Shown here: positions 1-9,377 of the stretch, in pieces
How positions within the stretch are numbered: position 1 is the first letter of the stretch
Layout: every line of letters begins with the position of its first letter
Made by a program: the position numbers and the translations under genes
The notes under the pieces: generated by a model
The model's input: only the letters and a program-made list of their open reading frames with translations
What the model was told of the DNA's origin: nothing
Databases searched by the model: none
Source of the DNA: Euclidia mi
Lineage: Eukaryota > Arthropoda > Insecta > Lepidoptera > Erebidae
NCBI GenBank assembly: GCA_944739405.2
Contig: OX123190.2
Span: forward strand, 23,596,807 to 23,660,806
Direction: 5' to 3'
Length of the DNA stretch: 64,000 nucleotides

Positions 1-272
1 CTGCGGCCGCTTGGTGTTTTGGCGGCGGAGCCCAACACCCTCATCCGGCGCCAAGGGGGTTTTGTTCGGGGCCCGCCGGACCATCTGGCGAGCCAATACC
101 CGTCGGGGTGTTGCGACGTATGCTTGGGCGAAACCCGACCCTCCGACACACGGGTACATGAGGCACACGGGTTGGTTTTTAGTCAGTAAGAGTCTGACAG
201 TCCCCTTCGCCCATCCCCCACGGCGGAGGGACTCCATGAGGATTTGCCAACCCGACACCAAAAAAAAAAAAA
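1..272 (+). mobile_element. R1-type LINE 3' UTR with poly(A), copy A (5' cut by window edge)
   Basis: GC-rich non-coding sequence ending in 13 A residues (260-272). The layout (a 'ggtttttagt' box, a 'gtctgaca' box, a pyrimidine/GGAGGG hairpin region, 'atgagga', then poly(A)) resembles the 3' UTR at 35,210-35,556, which follows a recognisable R1-clade ORF. It matches 6816-7086 almost base for base. It abuts a minus-strand LINE reverse transcriptase directly at the poly(A), so it probably inserted into that LINE. The R1 assignment rests on layout similarity and is an inference. Confidence 0.55.
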
Positions 273-1279
273 GTATTTCTCATTCTAAATAATATGTATT
301 TCGTTTTGTCTATATTCATGGTTAACAGATTTTGGTGTAGCCAATTTGAAACAATATTAAAACCATTTTGCGCACGGTCATAAAGCTCAGAGTATGTATT
401 GGCCGAGAATAAAAGCGCTGTGTCGTCAGCATATGATATTAATATACCGTTTTGAACATTTAAGCTGTAACTGTCGTTTATATAGATAAGAAACAAAGTT
501 GGCCCCAAAATACTACCCTGTGGTATGCCAAAACCACTATTTTTACGTTCAGCACCAACATATTTACCAATTTTCACACATTGATAGCGATCGCTAAGAT
601 AGTCAGAAAATAATGCAAGTTGTGTACCCCTTATACCGAATGTCTCGAGCTTGCGCAACAGTATGGAGCAGGATATTGTATCAAACGCCTTGGCAAGGTC
701 TAAAAAGATTCCCATGGAGTGCATGCTCTTATCTAGACTATTGGTTATGTGCGCCGTAAGCTGGTGAACTGCTTGGTTATTGGATTTTTTTGGCCTAAAG
801 CCAAATTGGTTATCTGAAAGCAGCTTATTATCTTCGAGGTACTTAATCAATCTAATGTTTATTATTTTCTCTAAGATCTTTGAAAGGCCCGTTAGGACTG
901 AGATTGGCCTATAGTTTGATATACATTTTTGTCACCAGATTTAAAAATAGGAGTAACTACTGCTTTTTTAAATAAGCAAGGGAAAATTCCTTTGCGTAAA
1001 CATAAATTAAAAATATGTGTTAACACCGGCGCAAATATGTGTTTGAATTTTTTGATAATATTGTTTGGTATATTATCCCACCCAACTGCACACACCTCTT
1101 TCAAACCACTTATGATACTTATTACTTCATCAACGTCCGTATCCAGCAATACAAACGAATTTAGCGTTGGTGAATGGCTAGCTTGAGACGGAAAGCTACT
1201 AGATTTAGGCGTATTTTCCGTTAATGTTCTACCGACGTTAATGAAATAATCGGTTACATTTATCAATTGCTGATGTTGG
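273..1279 (-). pseudogene. CR1/Jockey-like LINE ORF2 fragment, reverse transcriptase, copy A
   Basis: This is a broken reverse transcriptase read right to left. The 1279-892 part gives the N-terminal RT region ('GWDNIPNNIIK', 'PVLTHIFNLCL', 'TPIFKSGDKN'). A one-base shift near 900-920 moves the frame at the 'NYRPIS' motif. The 850-273 part continues with 'NQFGFRPKKS', 'LDLAKAFDTI', 'GIPQGSILGPTLF' and the catalytic 'YADD'. The frame ends at the neighbouring poly(A)/poly(T), so the thumb and C-terminus are missing. The same frameshift and the same 3' breakpoint occur in copy B (7087-8073), so both predate the duplication. At 1279 homology stops abruptly and BEL/Pao RNase H sequence begins. This copy is not functional. 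LINE identity is certain; the exact clade is not. Confidence 0.88.
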
Positions 1280-2127
1280 CCACCCTTCACGGGTTTTGTG
1301 ATGCCTCGGAGCGTGGGCACGCGGCCGTGGTGTACTTGCGCACAGTTAGTGCCTCAGGTCAGGTGAGGGTTTCCCTGATCATGGCGAAGAGCAGGGTTGC
1401 ACCCCTTCGTACATCTTTGACCATCCCAAAATTGGAGCTCTCGGGAGCAGCCCTACTTGTACGTTTATTGAACCACGTGTCTAACACTTTGGGTAAAAGC
1501 ATTTGTATTAATGGGACTTACGCCTGGACAGACAGCCAAATTGTTCTCTGTTGGTTGAAGGCTTCTGTCCACACCTTGGAGGTATTTGTCGCTAATCGCG
1601 TTTCCCAAATCCAGAAATCCGAAGTCAAACTTGTTTGGAGACACGTGCCAGGTGAGCTCAACCCCGCTGATTGTGCCTCGCGCGGATGCTTGACGCCTAG
1701 TTTGATAGGTCATTCACTGTGGTGGGGTCCGGAATGGTTGAGTCGACCAGAAACTGATTGGCCTCGAACGCCAGTTTTGAATACTTCTAATTTGCCGGGT
1801 CTACGAACACTCGCTCTTGAAAAGGTGGAATGCGCCTTCGACCCCGATTTTTTGTTGAATCGTTACAGCTCCCTCGACAAGTTGTTAGGTGTCACTGCTT
1901 GGATAAAGCGTTTTGTTTTTAATTTTAGGCACCCACAACAGAAACGACTGACACCGTTTCTCTCACCACAGGAACAACAGGAGTCCCTCACCTTTTGGGT
2001 TCGTTCTGTGCAATTGGCGCACTTTGAGAAGGAGATTGCTATCCTCAAGTCAGGGAAATTGAGATTATCGGGCGCTGTATCTAAATTGAACCCCGTTTTG
2101 GACGATATGGGTCTCTTGCGCGTTTGA
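1280..2127 (+). pseudogene. BEL-1 (BEL/Pao) RNase H region
   Basis: C-terminal part of a Pao-type pol polyprotein. The RNase H signature is clear: 'GFCDASERGHAAVVYL', 'PKLELSGAALL', 'WTDSQIVLCWL', 'VANRVSQI', 'WRHVPGELNPADCASRG'. These match the Peptidase_A17/RNase H block of BEL/Pao elements and would remove the RNA strand during reverse transcription. The reverse transcriptase that should precede it is absent: homology starts abruptly at about 1280, next to a LINE fragment. The frame ends at a TGA (2125-2127) inside the normally conserved 'RVGGRL' motif that opens the integrase, so a single nonsense change separates this from the next segment. Confidence 0.9.
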
Positions 2128-2499
2128 GGGCGTCTCAAGAACGCCAACCTCCCTTACGGAGCACGTCACCCCCTGTTGTTACCTAAGGACGGTCATTTGG
2201 TACGCTTGTTGGTAACTGACCGTCACCTTAAGAACTCGCATGCTGGTTGTAATGCTTTGTTGGCTATTTTGCAACGCGAATTTTGGATTTTGTCTGCCCG
2301 AAGAATTATTCGGACTGTAGTCTTTCGCTGCATCCCTTGCTATAAGCTCAAGGCTTCTACCATGCAGCCCTTGATGGGAGACTTACCGGCAGATCGCGTA
2401 ACTGAGAGCAGGACGTTTGACGGTGTTGGCATGGACTTCGCTGGTCCCTTTTTGGTAAAAACGTCGACACTTCGAAACAGCAAGACTGTTAAGGCCTAC
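2128..2499 (+). pseudogene. BEL-1 integrase, N-terminal zinc-binding part and start of core (copy A)
   Basis: In-frame continuation of the RNase H segment after the stop. It shows the H2C2 zinc-binding domain ('HLKNSHAG', 'CIPCYKLKA') and the start of the catalytic core with its first aspartate in 'GVGMDFAGPF'. The reading is interrupted at 2499 by the Penelope-like element and resumes at 4360. The first 11 bases of the resumption (ttaaggcctac) are duplicated on both sides of that insertion. The sequence is nearly identical to the second integrase copy from 5196. Confidence 0.88.
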
Positions 2500-2751
2500 A
2501 ATTTTATTGAAACGGGTCTTATACGCGATATTTAATTAATTTAAGGTATAAATACCTATGTTTTACCGACGTTTCGGCTGTCTTACAACAGCCTTGGTCG
2601 CGGCAGGACTGATGTCATCTCAGCGTCGTCCTTGTGAAGCGCGGGTTTCGGCAGCTACCCTCACTTGTTTTTTATTTTTATTTTTATCCGAACTGTCGGT
2701 ACGTCGACACACAACACTTATGACGTCTCCACACTGATGAGCTGTGTTACT
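2500..2751. repeat. PLE left inverted repeat
   Basis: Reverse complement of 4058-4310 with very few differences by eye. One visible change is ggctgtcttac here against gtaagacggcc on the right. It starts immediately after the target duplication. Confidence 0.9.
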
Positions 2752-4189
2752 TGGTCACGTTGGTTTGGCGAAACACATCAGCAAGGTACTGCAACCGTTG
2801 GTAGGTAAGACGGCATCTTTCGTGAAGGACTCTCGGCACTTTATTGACATTATCAAGAGCGTGAAAAAGGAACCAGACGAAGTGATGGTGAGTTTTGACG
2901 TGGAGTCACTCTTCACCAATGTTCCAGTTCAGGATTGCCTTGAGGTCGTTGAGAGAAAACTAAGGGCAAACGGTCTGTCTGACAAATATTCTGTTCTACT
3001 TCAAAATTGTTTGGAAGCAAACTACTTCCTATACCGTGGACAACATTACCTCCAGATTGACGGAGTGGCTATGGGTAGCCCAGTAGCACCGGTAATGGCC
3101 AACATCTGGATGGAGCACTTCGAAGAATCCATAGACATGCAGGCATCAAATGTAAAGCTATGGAAGAGGTATGTCGACGATGTATTCTGTATCATGAAGG
3201 GCGACAAGCAAGATGTAGAACAGTTCGCAAATAGCTTAAACTCCATACACCCTAATATTAGGTTTACATTTGAAATGGAGGCAGACGGGTCGTTACCCTT
3301 TCTCGACGTAAAAGTGACAGTGAGGGAAAACGGTACCTTGGGACACACCGTTTATAGAAAACCGACACACACAGATAGGTATCTCAACGCTTACTCGCAT
3401 CATCACCCGCGACACTTGGAATCCGTAGTAACTTCACTAGTAAACAGAGCGTATGACCTCTGTGACCCTGAACATTTGAACAGTGAGCTGTCACATGTCC
3501 AGGAGGTACTTAGGTGCAACGGATTCAACAAGAAGATACAACGTCTGAAGAGGAAGGACCGTAAACCAGAAGTAAGCAGAGTACCGGCTTACTTGCCTTA
3601 CATAAAGGGAGTGACGGACAAAGTTGGAACAGTACTACAGAAATACTCCATAAAGACTGTATATAGTCCGCTCTCCAAGGTAGCACACAATCTGCGCACC
3701 CCGAAGGATGTCATTCCTCTACAAACACCTGGCGTCTACAAGGTCGACTGCAGTTGTGGTAGTTCCTATATCGGACAGACCAAACGAACCATCGCTGAAA
3801 GGGTCAAGGAACATATCGCAGCTGTAAAAAACCGACAAATTAACAAGTCTGCCATAGCTGAGCATTTGTTGGAGTCTGGAACAAACCACTGGATCGAATT
3901 ACATCAACCTAAGGTCTTATCTACCGATCGTCACTATTACTCCAGGATAGTACGTGAAGCGGTTGAAATCAAAAAATATAAAAATTTCAACCGGGAAGAT
4001 GGATACAGACTGTCTACAACTTGGAATCCAGTAATCAACAAATGTAAACCCCGCCGCAGTAACACAGCTCATCAGTGTGGAGACGTCATAAGTGTTGTGT
4101 GTCGACGTACCGACAGTTCGGATAAAAATAAAAATAAAAAACAAGTGAGGGTAGCTGCCGAAACCCGCGCTTCACAAGGACGACGCTGA
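2744..4189 (+). CDS. PLE reverse transcriptase with C-terminal GIY-YIG endonuclease (N-terminally truncated)
   Basis: An uninterrupted 481-codon frame. The RT part (about residues 20-240) contains 'VMVSFDVESLFTNVPV', 'GVAMGSPVAPVMANIWME', the catalytic 'KRYVDDVFCI', 'LPFLDVKV' and 'TVYRKPTHTDRYLN', all typical of Penelope-type RTs, which resemble telomerase more than LINE RTs. The C-terminal GIY-YIG nuclease (about residues 325-400) shows 'VYKVDCSCGSSYIGQTKRTIAERVKEH' split over the GIY and YIG strands, with the usual PLE cysteine pair (CSC) just before it. The earliest RT motifs are missing: the frame opens inside the left inverted repeat, so the ATG at 2744 is probably fortuitous. Full-length PLE proteins are longer. 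The catalytic residues seen are intact, so the copy may be young, but it is probably a 5'-truncated, inactive insertion. Confidence 0.88.
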   Translation: MLLGHVGLAKHISKVLQPLVGKTASFVKDSRHFIDIIKSVKKEPDEVMVSFDVESLFTNVPVQDCLEVVERKLRANGLSDKYSVLLQNCLEANYFLYRGQHYLQIDGVAMGSPVAPVMANIWMEHFEESIDMQASNVKLWKRYVDDVFCIMKGDKQDVEQFANSLNSIHPNIRFTFEMEADGSLPFLDVKVTVRENGTLGHTVYRKPTHTDRYLNAYSHHHPRHLESVVTSLVNRAYDLCDPEHLNSELSHVQEVLRCNGFNKKIQRLKRKDRKPEVSRVPAYLPYIKGVTDKVGTVLQKYSIKTVYSPLSKVAHNLRTPKDVIPLQTPGVYKVDCSCGSSYIGQTKRTIAERVKEHIAAVKNRQINKSAIAEHLLESGTNHWIELHQPKVLSTDRHYYSRIVREAVEIKKYKNFNREDGYRLSTTWNPVINKCKPRRSNTAHQCGDVISVVCRRTDSSDKNKNKKQVRVAAETRASQGRR

Positions 4190-4310
4190 GATGACATCAG
4201 TCCTGCCGCGACCAAGGCTGTTGTAAGACGGCCGAAACGTCGGTAAAACATAGGTATTTATACCTTAAATTAATTAAATATCGCGTATAAGACCCGTTTC
4301 AATAAAATTG
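4058..4310. repeat. PLE right inverted repeat (overlaps ORF C-terminus)
   Basis: Pairs with 2500-2751. Its first 130 bases are coding for the C-terminal tail of the PLE protein, which is Lys/Arg-rich. The rest is non-coding and contains the hammerhead-like segment. Confidence 0.9.
4203..4243 (+). ncRNA. Degenerate hammerhead-ribozyme-like motif in PLE repeat
   Basis: Reads a stem GGCUGU/ACGGCC (4216-4221 with 4228-4233, one G-U pair), loop UGUAAG, then GAAAC (4234-4238) and GUC (4239-4241). This is the 3' half of the type I hammerhead found in PLE pLTRs. The expected CUGAUGA box before the stem is not present: the bases there read GCGACCA, so a catalytic core is lacking as written. It may be a decayed ribozyme or chance. 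A mirror copy lies in the left repeat near 2566-2606 on the minus strand. Confidence 0.35.
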
Positions 4311-4359
4311 TATGATGTATACAAATCGCGAAAGTTTAAAATCGATTATTAAGGCCTAC

Positions 4360-4703
4360 TTGTGCGTTTTTGTTTGTCTTTCCACAAAGGCCGTACACTT
4401 AGAACTGGTCTCCTCGCTTACGACCGAGGCGTTTGTAGCCACATTTGACAGATTTGTATCCCGCAGAGGGCTGCCTTCCTTGATCCGTTCTGACTGCGGC
4501 ACTAACTTCAAGGGCACCTATAATTATTTGAATGATGTTGTTAATTTCCTTGAAACCAACAAAGCTGATATAGGTGATAGGCTTGCCCGACGTGGGATAA
4601 ATTGGTTGTTTTTTCCCCACCAAATTGTCCACACTGCACTGGGGTGGTATATTTGAGGCCGCCGTAAAATCGGCCAAAACACACTTGCGCAGGACAATCC
4701 AAC
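4360..4703 (+). pseudogene. BEL-1 integrase core (copy A, after PLE)
   Basis: Resumes the integrase core: 'LCVFVCLSTKAVHLELV', 'RFVSRRGLPSLIRSDCGTNFKGT' (second catalytic Asp in SDCGT), then the region leading to the catalytic Glu. The frame is broken near 4620-4650 by small indels, including an extra 'tgcac' compared with the second copy, so the Glu motif falls out of frame. Homology ends at about 4702 ('aggacaatc'), where a gag/protease fragment begins. Confidence 0.85.
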
Positions 4704-5195
4704 TCGAATGTGCTGTTCAGCGTCACCAGCACCATGACTGCTGCCCCAGGTATTCCCCTCCTTAGGCGGAGCGTCCCCGCCTTGAGTCGCGCCCACCTCG
4801 TTTTGGGCGGGTGCGTCATTATGACCCCCCACAGATGGCGCGCGGATCGAGTCATCGCGCTTTTGAGGACTTCAAGCCGCACCCTCATTTTGAGTTGCCT
4901 GGTCCTGGCCAACGGTCGCCGCCCAGGAAACAATAGGTCATTGACCCCTGCCCTATAACGCCAACTACCCCCATTGAGACCGTTATCCTACCAACGGTTG
5001 CTGTTAGGGTCTGGGGACCCACGGGGACCTCTGTTGTTGTCCGTGCTATATTGGACACAGGTTCACAAGGTTGCATTGTTTCCACTTATTTGGTAGGGCA
5101 GGTTAAATTAAATATGGGTTTATTTCCAAATTGTATACGGGGCAGAGGTGACGTAGCCTCTAATGTTGAAGAGCAAGTTAAGGTTTTGTTTGGCC
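4704..5195 (+). pseudogene. BEL-type gag C-terminus and aspartic protease fragment
   Basis: Arg/Pro-rich sequence with clustered Cys/His near 4707-4760 looks like the zinc-binding end of gag. It is followed after stops by a protease segment 'VILPTVAVRVWGPTGT' and the catalytic 'ILDTGSQGCIVS' (about 5043-5080). The protease ends after about 45 codons and is fused at 5196 straight to integrase, so RT and RNase H are deleted. It lies downstream of integrase copy A, giving the order RNaseH-IN-gag/PR-IN, which points to a tandem or recombined second BEL copy. Confidence 0.72.
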
Positions 5196-6259
5196 CTGTT
5201 GTAATGCTTTGTTGGCTATTTTGCAACGCGAATTTTGGATTTTGTCTGCCCGAAGAATTATTCGGACTGTAGTCTTTCGCTGCATCCCTTGCTATAAGCT
5301 CAAGGCTTCTACCATGCAGCCCTTGATGGGAGACTTACCAGCAGATCGCGTAACTGAGAGCAGGACGTTTGACGGTGTTGGCATGGACTTCGCTGGTCCC
5401 TTTTTGGTAAAAACGTCGACACTTCGAAACAGCAAGACTGTTAAGGCCTACTTGTGCGTTTTTGTTTGTCTTTCCACAAAGGCCGTACACTTAGAACTGG
5501 TCTCCTCGCTTACGACCGAGGCGTTTGTAGCCACATTTGACAGATTTGTATCCCGCAGAGGGCTGCCTTCCTTGATCCTTTCTGACTGCGGCACTAACTT
5601 CAAGGGCACCTATAATTATTTAAATGATGTTGTTAATTTCATATATTATATGAAATTAACAACATCATGGGATAAATTGGTTGTTTTCCCCACCAAATTG
5701 TCCACACTGGGGTGGTATATTTGAGGCCGCCGTAAAATCGGCCAAAACACACTTGCGCAGGACAATCGGTGAATCTGTCCTTACATTTGAGGAACTCGCA
5801 ACTGTGTTTTGTAAGATTGAGGCCGTTTTGAACTCTCTGCCATTGTGCCCGATCTCCTCAGATCCGAATGATTTGGAGGCCCTTACGCCGGGCCATTTTT
5901 TGATTGGTCGCCCACTTGTCGCCTTGCCTGAGTACCCCTATATTGATACGAGACCTGGTCATCTCTCGCGTTTTGAATTGGTACGCCAGACTACTCAGAG
6001 CTTTTGGAAACGCTGGAATTTGGAATATTTGCACATACTCCAGCAACGCGTTAAGTGGACCGACAAGACCGATCCACCCAAGATTGGAGACCTCGTTTTG
6101 ATCAAGGAGGCTAACCTTCCGCCACTCAGATGGCGCAGGGGGCACATCCTTCGTTTGTTAACTGGGGCTGATGGAGTTCCCCGATTTGCTGAGGTCTTGG
6201 TGGACGGTTCGATTCTGAGGAGAGCGGTTGCAACATTGTTACGTCTACCAACCGATTAG
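5196..6259 (+). pseudogene. BEL-1 integrase, copy B, with C-terminal DUF5641-like domain
   Basis: Second, more complete copy of the same integrase. It has 'CIPCYKLKAS' of the zinc domain, 'GVGMDFAGPF' (D1), 'LILSDCGTNFKGT' (D2) and 'PHWGGIFEAAVKSAK' (Glu). The typical BEL C-terminal block follows: 'LTPGHFLIGRPL', 'SFWKRWNLEYLHILQQRVKW', 'IGDLVLIKEANLPPLRWRRG'. Between D2 and Glu a stretch present in copy A is replaced by a perfect palindrome (5624-5668), and this shifts the frame. The protein ends naturally at 6259 just upstream of a polypurine tract and LTR. Confidence 0.9.
5624..5668. repeat. Perfect 22-bp-arm palindrome inside BEL-1 integrase
   Basis: Arms 5624-5645 and 5647-5668 are exact reverse complements with a single T between them. 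The sister sequence near 4541-4600 has only the left arm and then about 40 bases that are missing here. The right arm therefore looks copied from the left arm during repair. Confidence 0.95.
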
Positions 6260-6276
6260 CGGACCGGTAGGCTGGT

Positions 6277-6671
6277 CCGGGGCGGGTGGATGTTTGAAAT
6301 AGAATTAGTTTTTATTATAAATCAAATCGATTAGATCGATTGAGTAACATTTTGTTTAGTCTATTGAAAATTTCTGACAATGGTCACACTAACACTGAAC
6401 TGTCACTTCCTTCCCGCCTTGAAAAATTAACACGCCGGTTTTGGGCTGTCTCCGTTTGTAATAATTGATATAAATTGATATAAGTACATTGATCGCCTTT
6501 TGAATTAACGCGAATTGAATTAACTTGTAATTACTAACAATTGCCACTTTTGACTTCCGGCAAAGTTTGTGGTAAATTGGTGATATATTGAACATTGAAC
6601 TTTGTAAAACACGTGTGTGAATTCCTGATTGAAAACGCTGCGTTGGAGTCTGGTAAAGTAAAGATAACTCA
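6277..6671 (+). repeat. BEL-1 polypurine tract and putative 3' LTR
   Basis: The purine-rich 'ggggcgggtgga' (6279-6290) is followed by TGTTTG at 6291, the expected start of an LTR directly after the integrase ORF. The right end is tentative: an 'actca' at 6667-6671 would give about 380 bp. No second LTR is present in the window to confirm the limits. Confidence 0.5.
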
Positions 6672-7086
6672 CTTGCTAATATTGGCCAATTTAGTCTCGT
6701 GCCGTCTCGTTGCCTCTATCTCCCGCGACCAAATTGGGTCGCACCATTCGATGCGTTGCGGTGGGGCCGCAGAGGAAGAGGAGATGCGGTGTTGCGTTGC
6801 CGTCCTCCCTATCCTCTGCGGCCGCTTGGTGTTTTGGCGGCGGAGCCCAACACCCTCATCCGCCGCCAAGGGGGTTTTGTTCGGGGCCCGCCGGACCATC
6901 TGGCGAGCCAATACCCGTCGGGGTGTTGCGACGTATGCTTGGGCGAAACCCGACCCTCCGACACACGGGTACATGAGGCACACGGGTTGGTTTTTAGTCA
7001 GTAAGAGTCTGACAGTCCCCTTCGCCCATCCCCCATGGCGGAGGGACTCCATGAGGATTTTCCAACCCGACACCAGAAAAAAAAAA
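6672..7086 (+). mobile_element. R1-type LINE 3' UTR with poly(A), copy B
   Basis: GC-rich sequence ending in ten A residues (7077-7086). From 6816 on it is the counterpart of window positions 1-272. It includes a 12-bp stem (6765-6776 with 6812-6823). As in copy A, the poly(A) is joined to the minus-strand LINE at exactly the same base. The left boundary with the BEL LTR is uncertain. Confidence 0.5.
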
Positions 7087-9288
7087 GTATTTCTCATTCT
7101 AAATAATATGTATTTCGTTTTGTCTATATTCATGGTTAACAGATTTTGGTGTAGCCAATTTGAAACAATATTAAAACCATTTTGCGCACGGTCATAAAGC
7201 TCAGAGTATGTATTGGCCGAGAATAAAAGCGCTGTGTCGTCAGCATATGATATTAATATACCGTTTTGAACATTTAAGCTGTAAATGTCGTTTATATAGA
7301 TAAAAAACAAAGTTGGCCCCAAAACACTACCCTGTGGTATGTCAAAACCACTATTTTTACGTTCAGCACCAACATATTTACCAATTTTCACATATTGATA
7401 GCGATCTCTAAGATAGTCAGAAAATAATGCAAGTTGTCTCGAGCTTGCGCAACAGTATGGTGCAGGATATTGTATCAAACGCCTTGGCAAGGTCTAAAAA
7501 GATTCCCATGGAGTGCATGCTCTTATCTAGACGATTGGTTATGTGCGCCGTAAGCTGGTGAACTGCTTGGTTATTGGATTATTTTGGCCTAAAGCCAAAT
7601 TGGTTATCTGAAAGCAGCTTATTATCTTCGAGGTACTTAATCAATCTAATGTTTATTTTTTTCTCTAAGATCTTTGAAAGGCCCGTTAGGGCTGAGATTG
7701 GCCTATAGTTTGATATACATTTTTGTCACCAGATTTAAAAATAGGAGTAACTACTGCTTTTTTAAATAAGCGAGGGAAAATTCCTTCGTGTAAACATAAA
7801 TTAAAAATATGTGTTAACACCGGCGCAAATATGTGTTTGAATTTTTTGATAATATTGTTTGGTATATTATCCCACCCAACTGCACACACCTCTTTCAAAC
7901 CACTTATGATACTTATAACTTCATCAACGTCCGTATCCAGCAATACAAACGAATTTAGCGTTGGTGAATGGCTAGTTTGAGATGGAAAGCTACTAGATTT
8001 AGGCGTATTTTCCGTTAATGTTCTACCGACGTTAATGATATAATCGTTTACATTTATCAATTGCTTATGTTGGAGTTATGTCTGTCGCCAGAAGGTCGAG
8101 TGGTGCTTTTGAGTTTTTACAAATAAATGTATTTTTCTTTATAAATTGCCAGACGAGCTTACTGTTTTACCCTTCCTTTTGCAATTGATTTTTGTCGTAC
8201 AGAATTTTTAATTTTTTTAAAAGATTGTTGCAGAAGCTTCTGTATCTTTTATATGATACGGAAAGTGTTTCATTGTCTGGTGCCAATTTTAGTTTTTGAT
8301 GGAGTTTATCTCGATGTCTTATGCAACGAACCAAGCCGGGAGTAATCCATGGTTTTATGTTAGTATATTTTCGTCACGTATGTATAAATGAAGTATGTTT
8401 TGTTACTGCATCTTGTACTGAGCTTATAAAATATTGTAGAGAACTATTCGCATCGTTCGAATTAAAAATTGGTTTAAAATCTATGCTCTTTATACTACTT
8501 GCGAGGGTTTTCATGTCCATTTTTGCATAGCTGCGTGTGCAGTGGTTCCTGGGCAAAGTTAATTTTAAGGTTAATAGAATAGCACAGTGATCTGTTAATG
8601 ATGATAAGTATTAATGTTATGGTTGGCTTAGTTGATTTTATAACGAAATGGTCTAAGCATGAGCCACTTTGGTGAGTTGGGTGATAATGTGTTGGTAGCA
8701 ACCCATGATATGAGCAAATGTTTAAGTAATTATGTGCATGAATGTCGGTTCTTTGAGCCACGATATTAATATTTATATCACCTGTCAGTATAATGTTCTG
8801 AAAATGTGATAGCCTTTTTAAATGTGAGTCCAGTGATTCCAAAAATTATTCAATATTTTGCGAAGGGGGCATATATATTGCTAAAACTACTGTATTTAAA
8901 TTGATCTTAACTAACAAGCAAATACTGCCCAGAAATAAAGGATCCTCTACTGATATATTTAAATTATTTTTAGAGTAGATTACTAGACCATCATTTTGTT
9001 TAAATTAATTTCTGTTCTGTGTACGCAGTAACCATCAAGAAGTGGAAGAGTAGTTGTTTGGCTTGACAGCCAACATTCTGTTAACACTATAATGTCGCAG
9101 CTAACATCGAGAGTATGCAATAAAACTTCAAATCCATTAATGTTACGGTTTATGCTGCGAATATTTTGTGTCAGCAAAGTCAGCACCTTTTCACTACTCG
9201 ATATAGAATATTTACAAGCCTCAACATCACATATTTTTGTTTCAGACACAGAAAAATTATCTAGGTCTCCGATCAATTGATTAGTCAT
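7087..9288 (-). pseudogene. LINE ORF2: AP endonuclease and reverse transcriptase
   Basis: Starts with an ATG at 9288. The endonuclease shows 'LLTQNIRSINRNINGF', 'DIIVLTECWL', then after a break 'NIILTGDININI' and 'CLDHFVIKST'. A linker with many Lys/Arg residues (8490-8080) leads to the RT: 'GWDNIPNNIIK', 'TPIFKSGDKN', a one-base shift, 'NQFGF' region, 'LDLAKAFDTI', 'SVLGPTLFF', 'YADDTALL'. Compared with copy A, about 19 bp are deleted near 7437 and further shift the frame. It would nick target DNA and prime reverse transcription if intact, but at least four frame breaks are visible. The last frame runs past the RT into the R1-type sequence by chance. Confidence 0.87.
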
Positions 9289-9377
9289 TATAATAATATG
9301 AAATAAACTGTATACAAGTAGACTATATAAGTTAAATAAGTAAAAGCGCTTACTAAGAACAATAGATGTTGACGCTT

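Larger units (their letters stand above)
2500..4348 (+). mobile_element. Penelope-like element (PLE) with inverted pLTR-like ends
   Basis: A 1.85-kb insertion inside the BEL-1 integrase, flanked by an 11-bp direct repeat ttaaggcctac (2489-2499 and 4349-4359). It has about 252-bp inverted repeats (2500-2751 and 4058-4310), a single reverse transcriptase/GIY-YIG ORF between them, and a 38-bp extra tail (4311-4348) outside the right repeat. Inverted pseudo-LTRs and a short extension at one end are known for PLEs. The right repeat includes the last 44 or so codons of the ORF, so the left repeat looks like an inverted copy of the element's own 3' end. The BEL reading is restored if this block is removed. 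Confidence 0.9.

Noticed and set aside
2724..2780. CTGATGAG followed by GCGAAAC as a complete hammerhead on the plus strand in the left PLE repeat
   Set aside because: The bases between cannot form the required stem II, and no cleavage-site partner was found.
6595..7197. 200-codon plus-strand frame
   Set aside because: It runs through a BEL LTR end and an R1-type 3' UTR with poly(A); no protein motif.
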